Shown here in pieces: positions 1 through 11,019 of a stretch of DNA of 64,000 bases. The stretch's first letter is position 1; each line of letters opens with the position of its first letter. Both the position numbers and the translations under genes were made by a program. The stretch is from Dendrocalamus latiflorus (taxonomy: Eukaryota > Streptophyta > Magnoliopsida > Poales > Poaceae), in NCBI GenBank assembly GCA_017311315.1, contig CM029669.1, forward strand, positions 17,023,102 to 17,087,101, written 5' to 3'. The notes beneath the pieces were generated by a model that was given only the letters and a program-made list of their open reading frames with translations, was not told the DNA's origin and searched no databases.

Positions 1-2
1 GA

Positions 3-98
3 GTGCAGTGGAAGAATCACACAGCGGATGAGTCCACCTGGGAACGAGAATCAGATTTGCAGCGGGATTTCCCCAACTTACTCCCTGGACCAAGTTAA
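3..98 (+). CDS. C-terminal end of Ty3/gypsy polyprotein (chromodomain), partial
   Basis: An open frame enters from the left edge and stops with TAA at 96-98. Its 31 residues contain VQWKNH, then STWE, then a short helix and DFPNL. That spacing matches the end of the chromodomain that closes integrase in chromoviral Ty3/gypsy elements, where it helps steer integration to chromatin. The rest of gag-pol lies outside the window. A purine tract and a long LTR follow directly, as expected at the 3' end of an element. The clade is probably Tekay/Del-like, inferred from the chromodomain plus an LTR longer than 3 kb. Intactness of the element cannot be judged. Confidence 0.75.
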   Translation: MQWKNHTADESTWERESDLQRDFPNLLPGPS

Positions 99-119
99 TC
101 TCGGGGTCGAGATTCTTTT

Positions 120-132
120 AAGGGGGGTAGGT
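120..132 (+). other. Polypurine tract of the Ty3/gypsy element
   Basis: The purine run AAGGGGGGTAGG lies between the polyprotein stop and the TG that opens the LTR. This is where plus-strand DNA synthesis is primed in LTR retrotransposons. Its position just 5' of the LTR supports the boundary at 133. Confidence 0.6.
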
Positions 133-2839
133 TGAAAAACCCCAAAATTTCAAAATCCAAAAATTTGTGAATTTTTGCCGATTTTTTGGGTGATTTTTGG
201 AAACTTTCCTTTTCGGGAAAGTCTCCCCGTTTCCGCCTTCCCTTTTCGGCCGGGCGTTTCCTTCCTTCGCCGGCGCCCTCCTCTCTTCCCGCCTTCCCTC
301 GCGCCCCGGCTCCCTCCCGCGCGGACGCCTCCTTCTCCCTCGCTGGCGCCCGCTCCCTCCCCGCTTTCCTCGCGCACGCGCGCTGCGCCTGCGCCCGCTC
401 TCCTGCGCGCGGACAGCGCCGCCCCTCGGATCCCCTCCTCGCGCCCGCTCCGCCCCGCCGCGCTGTCCCGACCGCCGCAGGGTCTCCGCGCCACGCGTCG
501 CCCAGCTCCTGCGCCCGACCCCGCCTGTCAGCCCCACCTCCTCCCTCTCCCACGCGCGGACGCGCTCCCCGCCCGTGCCCGCGGCCACCTGCTCCCTGTA
601 CCGTCCCGTCGCCATTACTCCCTGTGCAGAGCTCCGTCACCCTCCCCATCCCGCGGAGAGACTCCCCACCGACTCCCGTCCATCCCTGTTGACTCGGAGC
701 TCCCCCCCCCATTGCCTTCTCCCCGAAGCTTCGCCCCCTTCGCGCGGGTATAAATTTCCCCCTCCGGCTCCTCGCTCCTCCTTTGCTTCCCGTGCCTCCC
801 CGACACCCTCAACTCCTTCCCACTGCTCCCAGCCACCTCCCAGAGCCGTCGATTGGAGCCTAGCCGCTCCGAGCGCCGCCATTGCCGTCTTGTGAGCCGG
901 CGGCCCCTCGGAGCTGATCTCCCTCATCCCTCCCCCATTCTCCCTTTGCTTCTCACCAGAGCATCCCCTCCGTGTACTAATCCTGTTGGTGGGTCCCCTT
1001 GGCCAGGTGAAGCCCCGTGGAACGCCGCCGACGAAGCTCCTCCCCGGCCGTCGCACCTCTCCCGTGGCCAGACCTCCTCGCCGCCTCCCAGCTCCTGCCG
1101 CCACTACCAATGTGAGCCCCATGATCCCCTCTCTGTGTAACCGCACCCGATCGAGCTCGTTCGCCGCCGGTGACCTCCCTCACCTCCGAGCTCCCGAACC
1201 ACCCCCTTCTGTCCCCCGCTCTCTCCGTTGCTTCCCTCGCCTCCCCAGTGCCTAAAATGGACTCCCCAAGTCGAACTCTAGCCGGTGAAACCCTCCCCGG
1301 TCTTCAGGAGCCATCGCCGTCGCCGGAACGCCGCAGCTCCGCCGTCCCCACTCCTCTGTCGCTCGTGCGCGGCTGGAGGAAGACGACGACGACGTGGTCG
1401 CCCCTCCGCCGACCGATCCCTCCTCCACCTTCTAACATCGGCCGTCCGATCCTCCACTTACCGCTTCGCCCCTCCGTTTTATCGTCGCCGTCGGATCATC
1501 TTAAACACCGCCCCTCCCCTCCGTTGGATCTCCTTCCCGTACCCCTTCACCCCGCCGCATCTCCGCCACCCGCTTGAGCCACGCGTCGCTCATCCGAGCC
1601 GCGTGAGCGCGCGCGGGCGTGGGCCGAGCCGGCCTGCCCGTCGCCGAGCGCGCGCGCGCGCCTGCGGGCCGCGCGTCGACGCGCGTTGGGCCGCGCTGGC
1701 CTTCGGCCGCGCGGGCCGCACAGTGCCGGGCCGCACTGTAGCAAAGCGGCCGGGCCGCACTGTTCATCCAATTTCCAGAGAATTTATCAATTTCCAAAAT
1801 GCCAGAAAATCCAAATAAATCCTAGAAAATCACAGAAAATCCCAAAAATTCCCAAATTTCACCACATTGCTCCAAATATTATTCCAGACCCTCTGGTGAA
1901 ATCCATTTCCACAATTTCATCCCAGATAAATTCCTAAAATTCCATTTGGAGTGTTTATGCAATTTATTTCTTTTTAATTAGATTATTTTTCCTCGCTTGA
2001 TTAGTTGCAAGCTGGATTTATTTCATTTTAATTGTTTGCGTTAGTGTCGGAGATCCCGGAAGCACAGGAGCAGATTCAGGACCCCGGTGCTTCTACGTTC
2101 GAGCTCGCAGAAATCATCCGGATAGACGGCAAGTCCCAAATCCTTTGATCATAATGTATCCCATAATGTTTAAATATGCTAATATGTTATTTGCATTGAG
2201 CTAGTTCTGAAATGTTAGTTTGAAAATAAAAATAAAATGTTTAGAATGACTTGTGTATTAGTTAGTCCTACCACCGCTAAATGCCATGTTTAATTTGTAG
2301 CCATGCCATTGAAACCCTAGAAATATTTATCTGTTAATCTTAGTAATTGTAGGCTATGATTATCATGCAAAGTGTTACACTAATAAGGCTGTGGCTGTGG
2401 AGCCAATAGAATCTGGAAAACCCGACTCTAAGGTAGGGTGGTATGGGACACCGTATCTTAGAGCGGAGAGTGCCGGCGTGCACAAGGTAGGGTAAGGGTT
2501 GGGGGAGAGCCGCGAGACGGTCTTTGCCCACCTCTTATCCTAGGGCTGGAGTAGGGTAAGGGTGAGTGGGAAACCGCGGGACGGTCTACGCCCACCGCTT
2601 ACCTTAGTTTGGGTCGCGGACCTGGCGAGGTTGCGGGCCATGTGAAAATATAAGGACTGAAACCCTTACGCTGAGCAAATGTCACAGTGATCGCTCAACC
2701 ACAGGAGTTGACTTGTCAACCCTTGTCTTTTAGCTGCTCAACTCGATTGAAACTCTACAGGAGGGTAGCAGTGAGGTTAGGCAGGCCGTGCTACGGATGC
2801 CTAACAACGGTGGAATTCACTCGAAGCGGACGTTGTCCT

Positions 2840-2872
<33 letters not shown>

Positions 2873-3643
2873 ATGTGAGCCAGACCCGAGTGAATTCTAC
2901 TGGGTAGAGCCTATACAAAGAGTCGAGCAGTGAAAAGACCTGGCTTTCTTAACTCTTTAGCGGGAGTTGAGAGATCATGTGGGTAAAGCTGAGCAAACTC
3001 TGCAGAGTCAATTAAATGGTATTCGAATACGCCGTGCTCCCGGTTATTGGAGCTGTGTCACTTGGGTGATTCCAGCAGCAAAGCTTAAGTAGATTTGTAA
3101 ATACTTTAACTTGGTTAGTTGGTTAATGAACTCTTGATGAAAACCCCTGAGATCTTAAGGAGTAAGTTTTGAGTCCGTCTTATGAAAATGTTTGCAAATA
3201 AAATTGCATCCACCAAATGTAATAAACCAAGTATACACCAATCCTTGGAATTTCCGTGCATATAGTAAATTAAGATCCCTTTGGGATTTGCTGAGCCGGT
3301 TGTTTGGCTCACGGCTTGCTTAATCCACCCTTTAGAGGATCAAGACGAAGGAGAAGGTCTTCCCGTTGAAGAAGTCCCCGAGGATCTTTTCTTCGACGAG
3401 GACCCTTGGCTGTAGGTCTCCGCCGCGCTTGAAGCAGTTTCTGGAGCCTTTTGTAATGTATTATGCTTTGGGCTTGCACGCCCCGCTGTAAAAACTGGAT
3501 GTTATTCCGTATGTCAAATATATGCTGGACTTTTGTTGTTAGCATGCAATGGTATACTCTTGCGCGACAGTCCATAACTGTTCATGCGTGAATAGTTACG
3601 GGGTGCCGTGTCCGTACGCGCCCCTGGAAACGGGGGCGTTACA
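133..3643 (+). repeat. 3' LTR of Ty3/gypsy element (about 3.5 kb)
   Basis: The LTR starts TGAAAAACCCC and ends GGGGGCGTTACA. The inverted solo LTR at 27296-30580 has the same termini in reverse (TGTAACGCCCCC ... GGGGTGTTTCA) and shares interior blocks, such as the one near 2690-2720, so the ends are well supported. The first 1.7 kb is very GC-rich and yields long overlapping open frames on both strands, which I treat as spurious. The part after 1780 is AT-rich, and a TG microsatellite lies inside. The partner 5' LTR is outside the window, so age cannot be estimated. Confidence 0.8.
2842..2871. repeat. (TG)n microsatellite within the LTR
   Basis: About 15 uninterrupted TG dinucleotides. The inverted relative at 27296-30580 lacks a comparable run, so the expansion appears specific to this copy. 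Confidence 0.9.
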
Positions 3644-6285
3644 ATCTTTTAATAAGGTTGTTGCTACTAACTCTAGTTGAGTGGTTGAAATACAAGATAC
3701 CAACTCTAGTTCCTTCACCGATCACAAGATACCAGTTCACTGGTTGGTTTGCTTGATTGCTTTATTGTTTGCAATGCATATTAGCATGTAGTTTTGTCTA
3801 TCAAATTTCTCTCATATTCAGATATTTTGTAACTATGTTGTAGCGTTCAAATGTATATATGTTCAATGTTCATGACCGAATAATGCAAAACAGAATGTTC
3901 AATGCATAAATGTAATATGTTCAATGTTGGAGGATGGGGACTGGTAGTCCATAGAGACCAAGCCTTGTATAATTGTATTGTATCTGATCCTTATGGTGTT
4001 GCAGTTCAAATTAGTTAGACAATGCAAAATCTGCACTTAATTGGACTTACAGATTCTTTTGTTGCTATGTACCGTTATTGAGCGAGAATTTTTTTACAAG
4101 TTAAGGATGGTGATAGCATATCTCACTTCTAAGTCATGAAGCATTGTCGAGTTAGATTGTAATTTTCTTAATTATTTCGTAATTTCTCTATATTATTTGA
4201 GGTATTATCTCTACTAAGAACGATTTGTACTTTAATTTATACTATTGTAAATCATTATATTTTCTATTAAATAAAATTTTTATAACTTCAAACACTATCT
4301 TAATAATTCTAAGTCTGCCACCGCTAAAACCAATGTCTTACAATTGACAAATCATTCGACGAAACCGGCCGGTCAGAGCTGAGCCGTCGCGTCGGTCGCG
4401 TCTCGGAACTTCCGCTCTCGTGCGGGTGCTGTCGGGTCGGGTCAGGGAGCTGGGTCGGTCGATTGGGCCGTGCCGTCGCAGGCTGTGGCCTAGTTTCGCA
4501 CGAATTTTGCACTTGACTTCATGCGAATACAGACACGGAGCTCGTTTTCAACCTGCGGCTTCTCGGAAGTTGGTAAGGCTTCTTGGGTTTGTTTACCTAA
4601 ATTCTTCATGGAATGATGGGTGGATGGGTTTCTTTTGTAAATGAGACTCAAGGTTGACGTTGGTGCATGAATTTGCTTTGCAGCTTACTATGCAAGGCAA
4701 CAGGTTTTACTTTCCGTTCCGGCCAGGTTTCTTGTGATGCTGGACGTAATGATGTGCGTGCCCGAGGAACTCGTGGTCTCGAAACATGTTAGGTCAGTCT
4801 CGTCGCCCTCGAGGCCTCCGGTCGAGTTGGCCTCTTGATCGTTGCAAACAGTGCTTCTGCTTCTAACATGGTATCTGAGGTTGATTTCTGTTGTGCGCAA
4901 GTAGGGCGGGGCGATGGTAACACTTCCATCTCTGCTTTTCTCCTCCCCGTCTGTGTTATTTTGTCATGTTAATGGCCACGTTTTTGCGTGTCCTTTCTGA
5001 TCAATTTATGGCTTAGGTTCGCCGCAAATCATCCGTTTCTATTAGTCCATTAACTTCATTAACTCGGGCTGCGCGTTTTCTCGACGCACCACGCGCCCTT
5101 ATCAACTCATATTTTATTTTCCATTTTCTTTTTTTGCCTTCAGATTAGCAATTTCTATCTATTCATTAATCGTTATCTCCTCAAATGCGTCATCCTGATA
5201 GTCGTTTATGCCATTTCAATCCTCATAATATTTTGTCTGTAGTAAATAAATTAATGAAATTTGCTAAATGGTACTCGAATATTTTTTGTTTGTGAGTACT
5301 TATTATTTTTTGTCCATTGAATGCTACTTTGTGATTCATGTTGTGCTTTATGATTTTTTTTCTTCAGGGTGAAAAATATGATAAGGAAGTAATCAATTTA
5401 TTTAGGGCTGTTGGGAGTTGCAATATAAATGAACAAGTAGATTTTTGGCATATTTTTTGTTTGTTGTGTTCCTTATAGTTTGTTTTGTTCTCTTTACTAC
5501 AAATTGTCACATCATTTTTTACATAGTTTGATTTGTGTAAAACTAGTACATAACTGATATAAAATGGCCATGTAGAAAACAATAATATGTACTGAGCATT
5601 CCTCATTGTATTACATTATATGCTAATAACTAATGAGCAAACCAGTAGATGATGGCAGATATGTATCTAACATCTAAAAAAGTGTGTACTCGTGACAAAA
5701 TGGTATTTGAATGGGAGGTTAGGAGGCAAAATAATTTTATCCATTAGACCTTAGATTCAAGCGCTCAAAATTTAGGTACTATTAAGCAAAAAAAAGCACT
5801 CAAATACTCTCTAGATACCACCTAAATTAATTAAAGAGGAACTAAAAAAATATCGGTACCAAGCATTATCTAGAATCGACCGAACTCATGGCGATAAGCG
5901 AGTACAACTCACGCATCTGCCGATAATCAAACGGACGACAATATCCATTCAAAGCCATAGAAAAGATACCAGAAATTCCCCTTTTGGAGAAGGGAACGAT
6001 CGCTCGTTCAACCATCACCGGCGTTGCCTGCCCTCTCACTTGCGAAGTTTCCATGTATGTCGAGGCACAAAGCGATAGCTGCGTCTCGGGATAGATAACA
6101 TCCTCTTCTTGATGGGTATGGATCATTCAGAAAAACACGGGGAAAAGAAACAAGGAAGCTGTGAACCCGGTCGCCGTTTGTAGTTAGTATAACCCTGCAA
6201 ATCTCTGCTGTTTTTGGGTGAAGCACGCAGATCTTTGTCAGCTATAACGTACAAACGCATCGATTGACGTACGTACGTCTCTACC
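3644..6285. other. Intergenic stretch, no recognised gene
   Basis: Mostly AT-rich DNA. At 4330-4900 there is a GC-rich island with a possible donor (TTGGTAAGG, ~4571) and acceptor (TTTGCAG, ~4676), but no open frame resembles a known protein. A minus-strand open frame of 86 codons near 5866-6126 has ordinary composition but no family I recognise. A decayed gene fragment or a non-coding transcript is possible; neither is shown. Confidence 0.4.
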
Positions 6286-6652
6286 GGATTTTAACTGGAA
6301 AAATCCTCACCAACAAGGCTAAAAATTGTCACATTGCGAGGAGGTTTTTGATCCGTCGCCTAACTGTTCCAAATGGAGTTTTTTAGTTTGTTAAAGTCGT
6401 AAAATTTATGGACTGATGGACGAACGACGATCAGTGTTGAAAATTTAAAGCATCCTAAAACACTACTAGATTTTAACTGAGAAATCTTCGCCAGCAAGGC
6501 TAGAAATTGTCACATTGAGAAGAGGTTTTTGATCCATTGCCTGCCAAATTGTTCCCAACATAGGCCTATAGTTTCTGAAGTCGTCTAATCCATGGGAACG
6601 ATGGGCGTACGACGGTCAGTGTGAAATTTAAAAAAGCATCCTAAAGCACACC
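6286..6652. repeat. Two-unit imperfect tandem duplication (about 182 bp)
   Basis: The block starting GGATTTTAACTGG at 6286 recurs at 6468 as AGATTTTAACTGA. Both copies contain AAATTGTCACATTG, AGGTTTTTGATCC and AAGCATCCTAAA in the same order. Several scattered mismatches and small indels show that the duplication is old. No coding content is visible. Confidence 0.8.
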
Positions 6653-8284
6653 AGCTTTTCTTTGTACTTTATATTTTGGCTCGAAGATTTTCTAAGGAAA
6701 CGTGCTGGAATTATCACAGGTACAGAAGATATTATCGGGGAAGAGTTCCGTTGCGTGTGAATTAAGTCACCCTAGATCATACAAAGTCCCAGGACTTCCG
6801 TAAACAGGCAACGGAGGAAGAAGAGGGAAAAAAAAAAGAAAGAAGGCGAGCAGGAGCAGGTGTTGTCCAACACGTTGTGCAGCTTGGGGGCAGTTTCGCA
6901 AATACACATTACGGATAACCCATGCCATTCTCCAGAATAATTATAACGTCAGCCCTCAACCTACTCCGGAATTACAATCTGACCCCTACGAGTTTACACT
7001 TTTTGGTTGCTATATGAATTGTGCGTTATATATCTCACCCATGGGCATTCTTTTTTATTTGCTTATCAAGCACCGAGTATAGATTTGGACAGTTTGATCT
7101 AAAATTGATGCTCAGGAAGTATTCAGGCTTACAGCTATTGGAATTGCATGTAAGCCTTGCATCGCATGATGATTTAGGGGTAAATCTCAAGAGACATGAA
7201 TCTTTCGTTTGAGAAAATATGGAGCCATGTACAGTACTCCAAATTAGTTGCGAGCAATTAAGTAGTGTTACAACACATGGGTGGAGATCAAGAGAGGAAT
7301 GAGGAGTCCACCTAGCCATGTTTTGGATGAATCTCAACGATCTTCTCCTTTCAGGTGAGAAAACACAGAACCACGATACGCCAATTTCCTGCCAAACATA
7401 ACATTCTAATTGGTGCCAACTACAAATTCTGATCCATGCTCCTCCGGCTATTAACCACAAGGAGCCATGAAAGTGTATAGTCGAATGTTGTATAGATATT
7501 TCTTACAAACAAATATGTTAAAAGACAATAGATGTGCATTGCTTAGAAATGTTGTACTACATGATGGAGCTAATGCGAGGCATGTGAAATTCACCCGGCA
7601 ACATTTTGAGATAAATCTCTAGGTTCGCAATATGTAGTGTGAGAACATGTACGTCTATAGGCGTTGGTTTCTTGCCACCCATATACATTCCAAATTTTGT
7701 TACCAGCTATGAATCTTCATCCATATATGAATAGAAAGTCACGAGCCACTTTACAGTTTGTTAGCTCTGAAAAACCATTGATTCTACTGCTTCACGAGAG
7801 GAATATATGTACTATCGTGCGTCATTAACCACAAGAGCCACGAAATGTGAATTGATATATTAGATTGTTTGTGTGGATTGCTCAGAAATGTTGCTAAGCA
7901 TTGACACGACTTAGCGAGGTGTATCCAACCCACTTGGCAACGTTTTTGGGGTAATTCTCGATGTTCTCGATCATTTGTGCGGAACACGCAGGATCACAAG
8001 GTACTGATTTGCCGCTAGCTATGTAGCTTACAAACATTGCTGCTAGCTATGCATCCTTATCTATCCATGCATATAAAGTCGGGATCACTTTATAGTTGTT
8101 AGCACTGAGAAACCACTAACTTTATAAGCACAAGGATTTATCGAAAGAGCACGAGTTTCCTATCATTGTGAGTCATGAACCACTAAGAGCAAGTTTAATA
8201 ATACAGATAGCTGCTACCTCCAATACATTTCTATGTCATCAAAAGATAATGATGCAGTCAATTCATACAATAAGCTAGCTATAA

Positions 8285-8830
8285 GAGCAAGTCCAATAAT
8301 GGTCTTATAGCCAAGCTAGTCAGCATTTTTGCTGATGTGGAGGAGAGAAGAGAGAAGAGAGGAGAGAGATGAGAGCTTGGCTCTCATGCAAGCAACAAGC
8401 TGGGCACAGGAGCCTATGCAGTGGTGAGCTCAGATAATAAATGTATATGAGGAGGAATAGGAAAGAGAATGTGAGACATGGTACCACATAATAATAAAAA
8501 ACCTTTTGTAGACAAATAGAAGACAAATTATTGTATAACTTGGCTCTTATAACTTGACTTAGGGCATGTCCAATGGTGATTTATGAGCTAGCTCTAAACA
8601 TATTATTTCATATTTTAATAGAAGAGAGAGAAAAGCTAGCTCTTGATCAAGAGCTAGTCTCATACACACATTTCAAGATTATATGAGGATGTCATGTGGG
8701 ACTATTCATGTTATGAGCTATGTGCTAAAAGTTAATATCATTGGAGAAGTTATCTTAGAGCTAGTAACTAGCTCATACCATTGTACATGCCCTTATAGCC
8801 AAACACTTGGCTCTATTATTGGACTTGCTC
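8285..8830. mobile_element. Middle Tourist-like MITE, nested
   Basis: The ends GAGCAAGTCCAATAAT and ATTATTGGACTTGCTC are inverted repeats flanked by TAA at 8282-8284 and 8831-8833. They resemble those of the host element but differ internally (TCC for TTT), so this is a related subfamily. It lies wholly inside the 8187-9079 element. Confidence 0.85.
8562..8792. mobile_element. Inner Tourist-like MITE, nested twice (231 bp)
   Basis: The left end is GGGCATGTCCAATGG and the right end CCATTGTACATGCCC (one mismatch). TTA flanks it at 8559-8561 and 8793-8795. It sits inside the middle element. A nearly identical copy in the opposite orientation starts at 63801, which confirms the boundaries. Confidence 0.88.
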
Positions 8831-9279
8831 TAAGTTGTCTCCACAAGAGCCCTCAATCATTTAATACATACATGGGTATTGATAATTTAATACATACATG
8901 GGTATAGCAATTAGTTCTATGGGTACATGCATGGATAATGCATCTTTTCCTGTGCTATAGCCTGACTCTTGCATGGGAGTCGGCTTGGCTCTCTCTCTCC
9001 TTTTCTCTCCCCTCCACATAAGACTATGCTGACATGGATTCCCTTGTAGCTAGCACAATCAGCCTTATTAAACTTGCTCTAATCACCACCAATGTGTGGA
9101 CTGTGGACTGATATATTAAACGGTGTGAATCACTTAGAAAATATTGTTGTGCATTGGCAGAGCTCACGTGAAATACATCTTGGCGTAGTTTGGGGGTAAA
9201 TATTGATGATCGTGATCATTTGTGTGGGAACACATTGATCTGTAGGGCACCAGTTTGATGCCAGCTATGATGATGCTTA

Positions 9280-9522
9280 GTTTGGCGATGGCTTTTTTTA
9301 CTATAATTGATTTATTCTTTACTGTAACTGATGATAACTTATTTGGTGTAATTAAATTTAAAAAATAGAAAAATAGAAAAACCACGTTAACTCATCACGG
9401 ACAATACGAAAAAATACGAAAAAGGAAAAACCCAAAAAAGTAAAAAAAATCACAAAAAGACAAAATAAAGGAATAGTGAATTAAAAGCCAGAAGCTGAAA
9501 TTGAAAAGAGCGGAGCATTCCT
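9280..9522. mobile_element. Probable hAT-like MITE
   Basis: An AT-rich block with ACTGTAACTGATGATAAC, GTGTAATTAAATTTAAAAAA and a GACAATACGAA stretch shares those words, in the same order, with the element at 63001-63276. It interrupts unit three of the 350-bp array between GATGCTTA and GAACTTTGCT. The exact ends are uncertain and no clean target duplication was found. Confidence 0.55.
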
Positions 9523-9554
9523 TCTGAACTTTGCTGCCAGCTATGAATCCTTAT

Positions 9555-10623
9555 TGTTAGGGGAGTGGTCCCTATCTTTGCCTATTTGGTCTACTAGACC
9601 AAGAGACTAATTAAGTATGTAAAAGGACATTTATACCTATAATATGATGAGCCATAACAAGGGTATTCTTGTAATTTTGTCTTAATTCCATATATATAGT
9701 CCTAGGGGAGGAATGAGAGGGTAGGCAACTAAGGTCCTGTTTGGATCCCTTGACTAATTTTTAGTCATCTAAAGTTTAGGTCTAGTCCATCAAAACAGGT
9801 GAACTAATATTTGGACTAATTTTTAGTTCATCCCCAACTAGCCATTAGTTCATTAGTTGGCAAATGTGGACTAATTGTGGACTAAAAGGTGGTACCAAAC
9901 AGCAAAAGACGAAAATACCCCCGCTACCCTTTCTCCACTACTCCACATGCAACACACTAACAAATATAGGGGTATAAATGTCTTTGCCCATGAAAGTCAC
10001 CACCTTTTAGGGCCTGTTTGGATCGCCTAGAACTAATTATTAGTTCTCTAGTTGGTGGACTAAAAATTAGGTGACTAAACTTTAGGTGACTAAAAATTAG
10101 TCAAGTGCTGTTTGGATACATGGACTAAAAGGTGGTGACTTTCATGGGCAAAGACATTTATACCCCTATATTTGTTAGTGTGTTGCATGTGGAGTAGTGG
10201 AGAAATGGTAGCGGGGGTATTTTCGTCTTTTGCTGTTTGGTACCACCTTTTAGTCCACAATTAGTCCACATTTGCCAACTAATGAACTAATAGCTAGTTG
10301 GGGGTGAACTAAAAATTAGTCCAGTTATTAGTTCACCTGTTTGGATGGACTAGACCCAAACTTTAGGTGACTAAAAATTAGTCAAAGGATCCAAACAGGG
10401 CCTTAGTCCATGTATCCAAATAGCACTTGACTAATTTTTAGTCACCTAAAGTTTAGTCACCTAATTTTTAGTCCACCAACTAGTGAACTAATAATTAGTT
10501 CTAGGCGATCCAAACAGGCCCTAATTCATTATTCATCCCCACTCTGTTGTGTACAAGGCTCTAGATAGCCCCTAGTAGATTCTCCATAACTCATTGTTTA
10601 CTATTTGACTCGTAGCCACAACA
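9555..10623 (+). mobile_element. Small solo LTR, hosting a fold-back MITE
   Basis: It starts TGTTAGGGGAG and ends GCCACAACA, with CTTAT duplicated on both sides (9550-9554 and 10624-10628). Without the MITE at 9733-10521 and its target duplication it is about 277 bp. A TATA-like motif (CATATATATAG) precedes the MITE. The size fits a TRIM or a small Ty1/copia LTR. No second LTR or coding region is near, so it is a solo LTR left by recombination. Confidence 0.8.
9733..10521. mobile_element. Composite fold-back MITE with A-B-A'-B' arms
   Basis: TAA flanks the element (9730-9732 and 10522-10524). Its ends are GGTCCTGTTTGGATC and GATCCAAACAGGCCC. It consists of A (9733-10009), B (10010-10124), A' (10125-10402, reverse complement of A) and B' (10403-10521, reverse complement of B). 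The junction at 10010 starts with GGGCCTGTTTGGATC, a terminus-like sequence, and A' ends GATCCAAACAGGGCC. It therefore reads as two related PIF/Harbinger-type elements that inserted or rearranged into each other. ACTAAAAATTAG-like words recur throughout. No ORF is present. Confidence 0.8.
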
Positions 10624-11019
10624 CTTATCTATCTATTCATAGAAAGTCGTGAGCCACGTTATAGTTATTAGCACTGAGAAACCATTGATTGTGTAAACAC
10701 GAAGCTTCGCCGGAAGAGCTTGTGTTTTGTATCATTGTGTGTCATTAACCACAAGGCACCATATAAACTTATAACTGATGTATTAGACGGTGTGTATAGA
10801 TTGCTTAAACATTAAGAAAATATTTGCTAGAACCACCCGTGTACTATGAATTAATTTTCGTTGTCATAATCAACCTCAAATTAATCCATCACATTTCCTA
10901 TCGTTCGCTTGACAAGAAGATTTTGTAAAAACAAAAGGACATATTTGTCCACGGCCATTAAACATTCGCATATGCTGTTTTGATTTTTGAAAAGGATGAT
11001 GCTACCTCACGCTATACCA

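Larger units (their letters stand above)
8187..9079. mobile_element. Outer Tourist-like MITE (PIF/Harbinger type) of a triple nest
   Basis: Terminal inverted repeats GAGCAAGTTTAATAA (left) and TTATTAAACTTGCTC (right) are perfect over 15 bp. They are flanked by TAA at 8184-8186 and 9080-9082, the usual target duplication of PIF/Harbinger MITEs. No transposase is encoded. The element is inserted in unit three of the 350-bp array and contains two more elements of the same superfamily. Confidence 0.85.
7452..10830. repeat. Degenerate tandem array, ~350-bp unit, broken by transposons
   Basis: The anchor TTAACCACAAG recurs at 7452, 7825, 8175 (mutated) and 10745. Each is followed by a cattle-track of shared words: GAGCCA, ATTGCTTAGAAATGTT, then a CAGCTATGAATCC-like block, AGAAAGTC and GAGAAACCA. 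Units one and two are 373 and 350 bp. Unit three is split into 8175-8183, 9083-~9279, ~9523-9554 and 10624-10744, which total about 350 bp once the inserted elements are removed. A fourth, partial unit follows. No coding capacity is apparent. A weak related stretch may begin near 7200. Confidence 0.65.

Noticed and set aside
95..1577. Long overlapping open frames on both strands (up to 232 codons)
   Set aside because: They lie in the GC-rich part of an LTR, overlap in several frames, and are Arg/Gly/Pro-rich without any domain.
5866..6226. Minus-strand open frames of 72-86 codons
   Set aside because: Reasonable composition but no family recognised, no splice or promoter support, and the two frames overlap each other.
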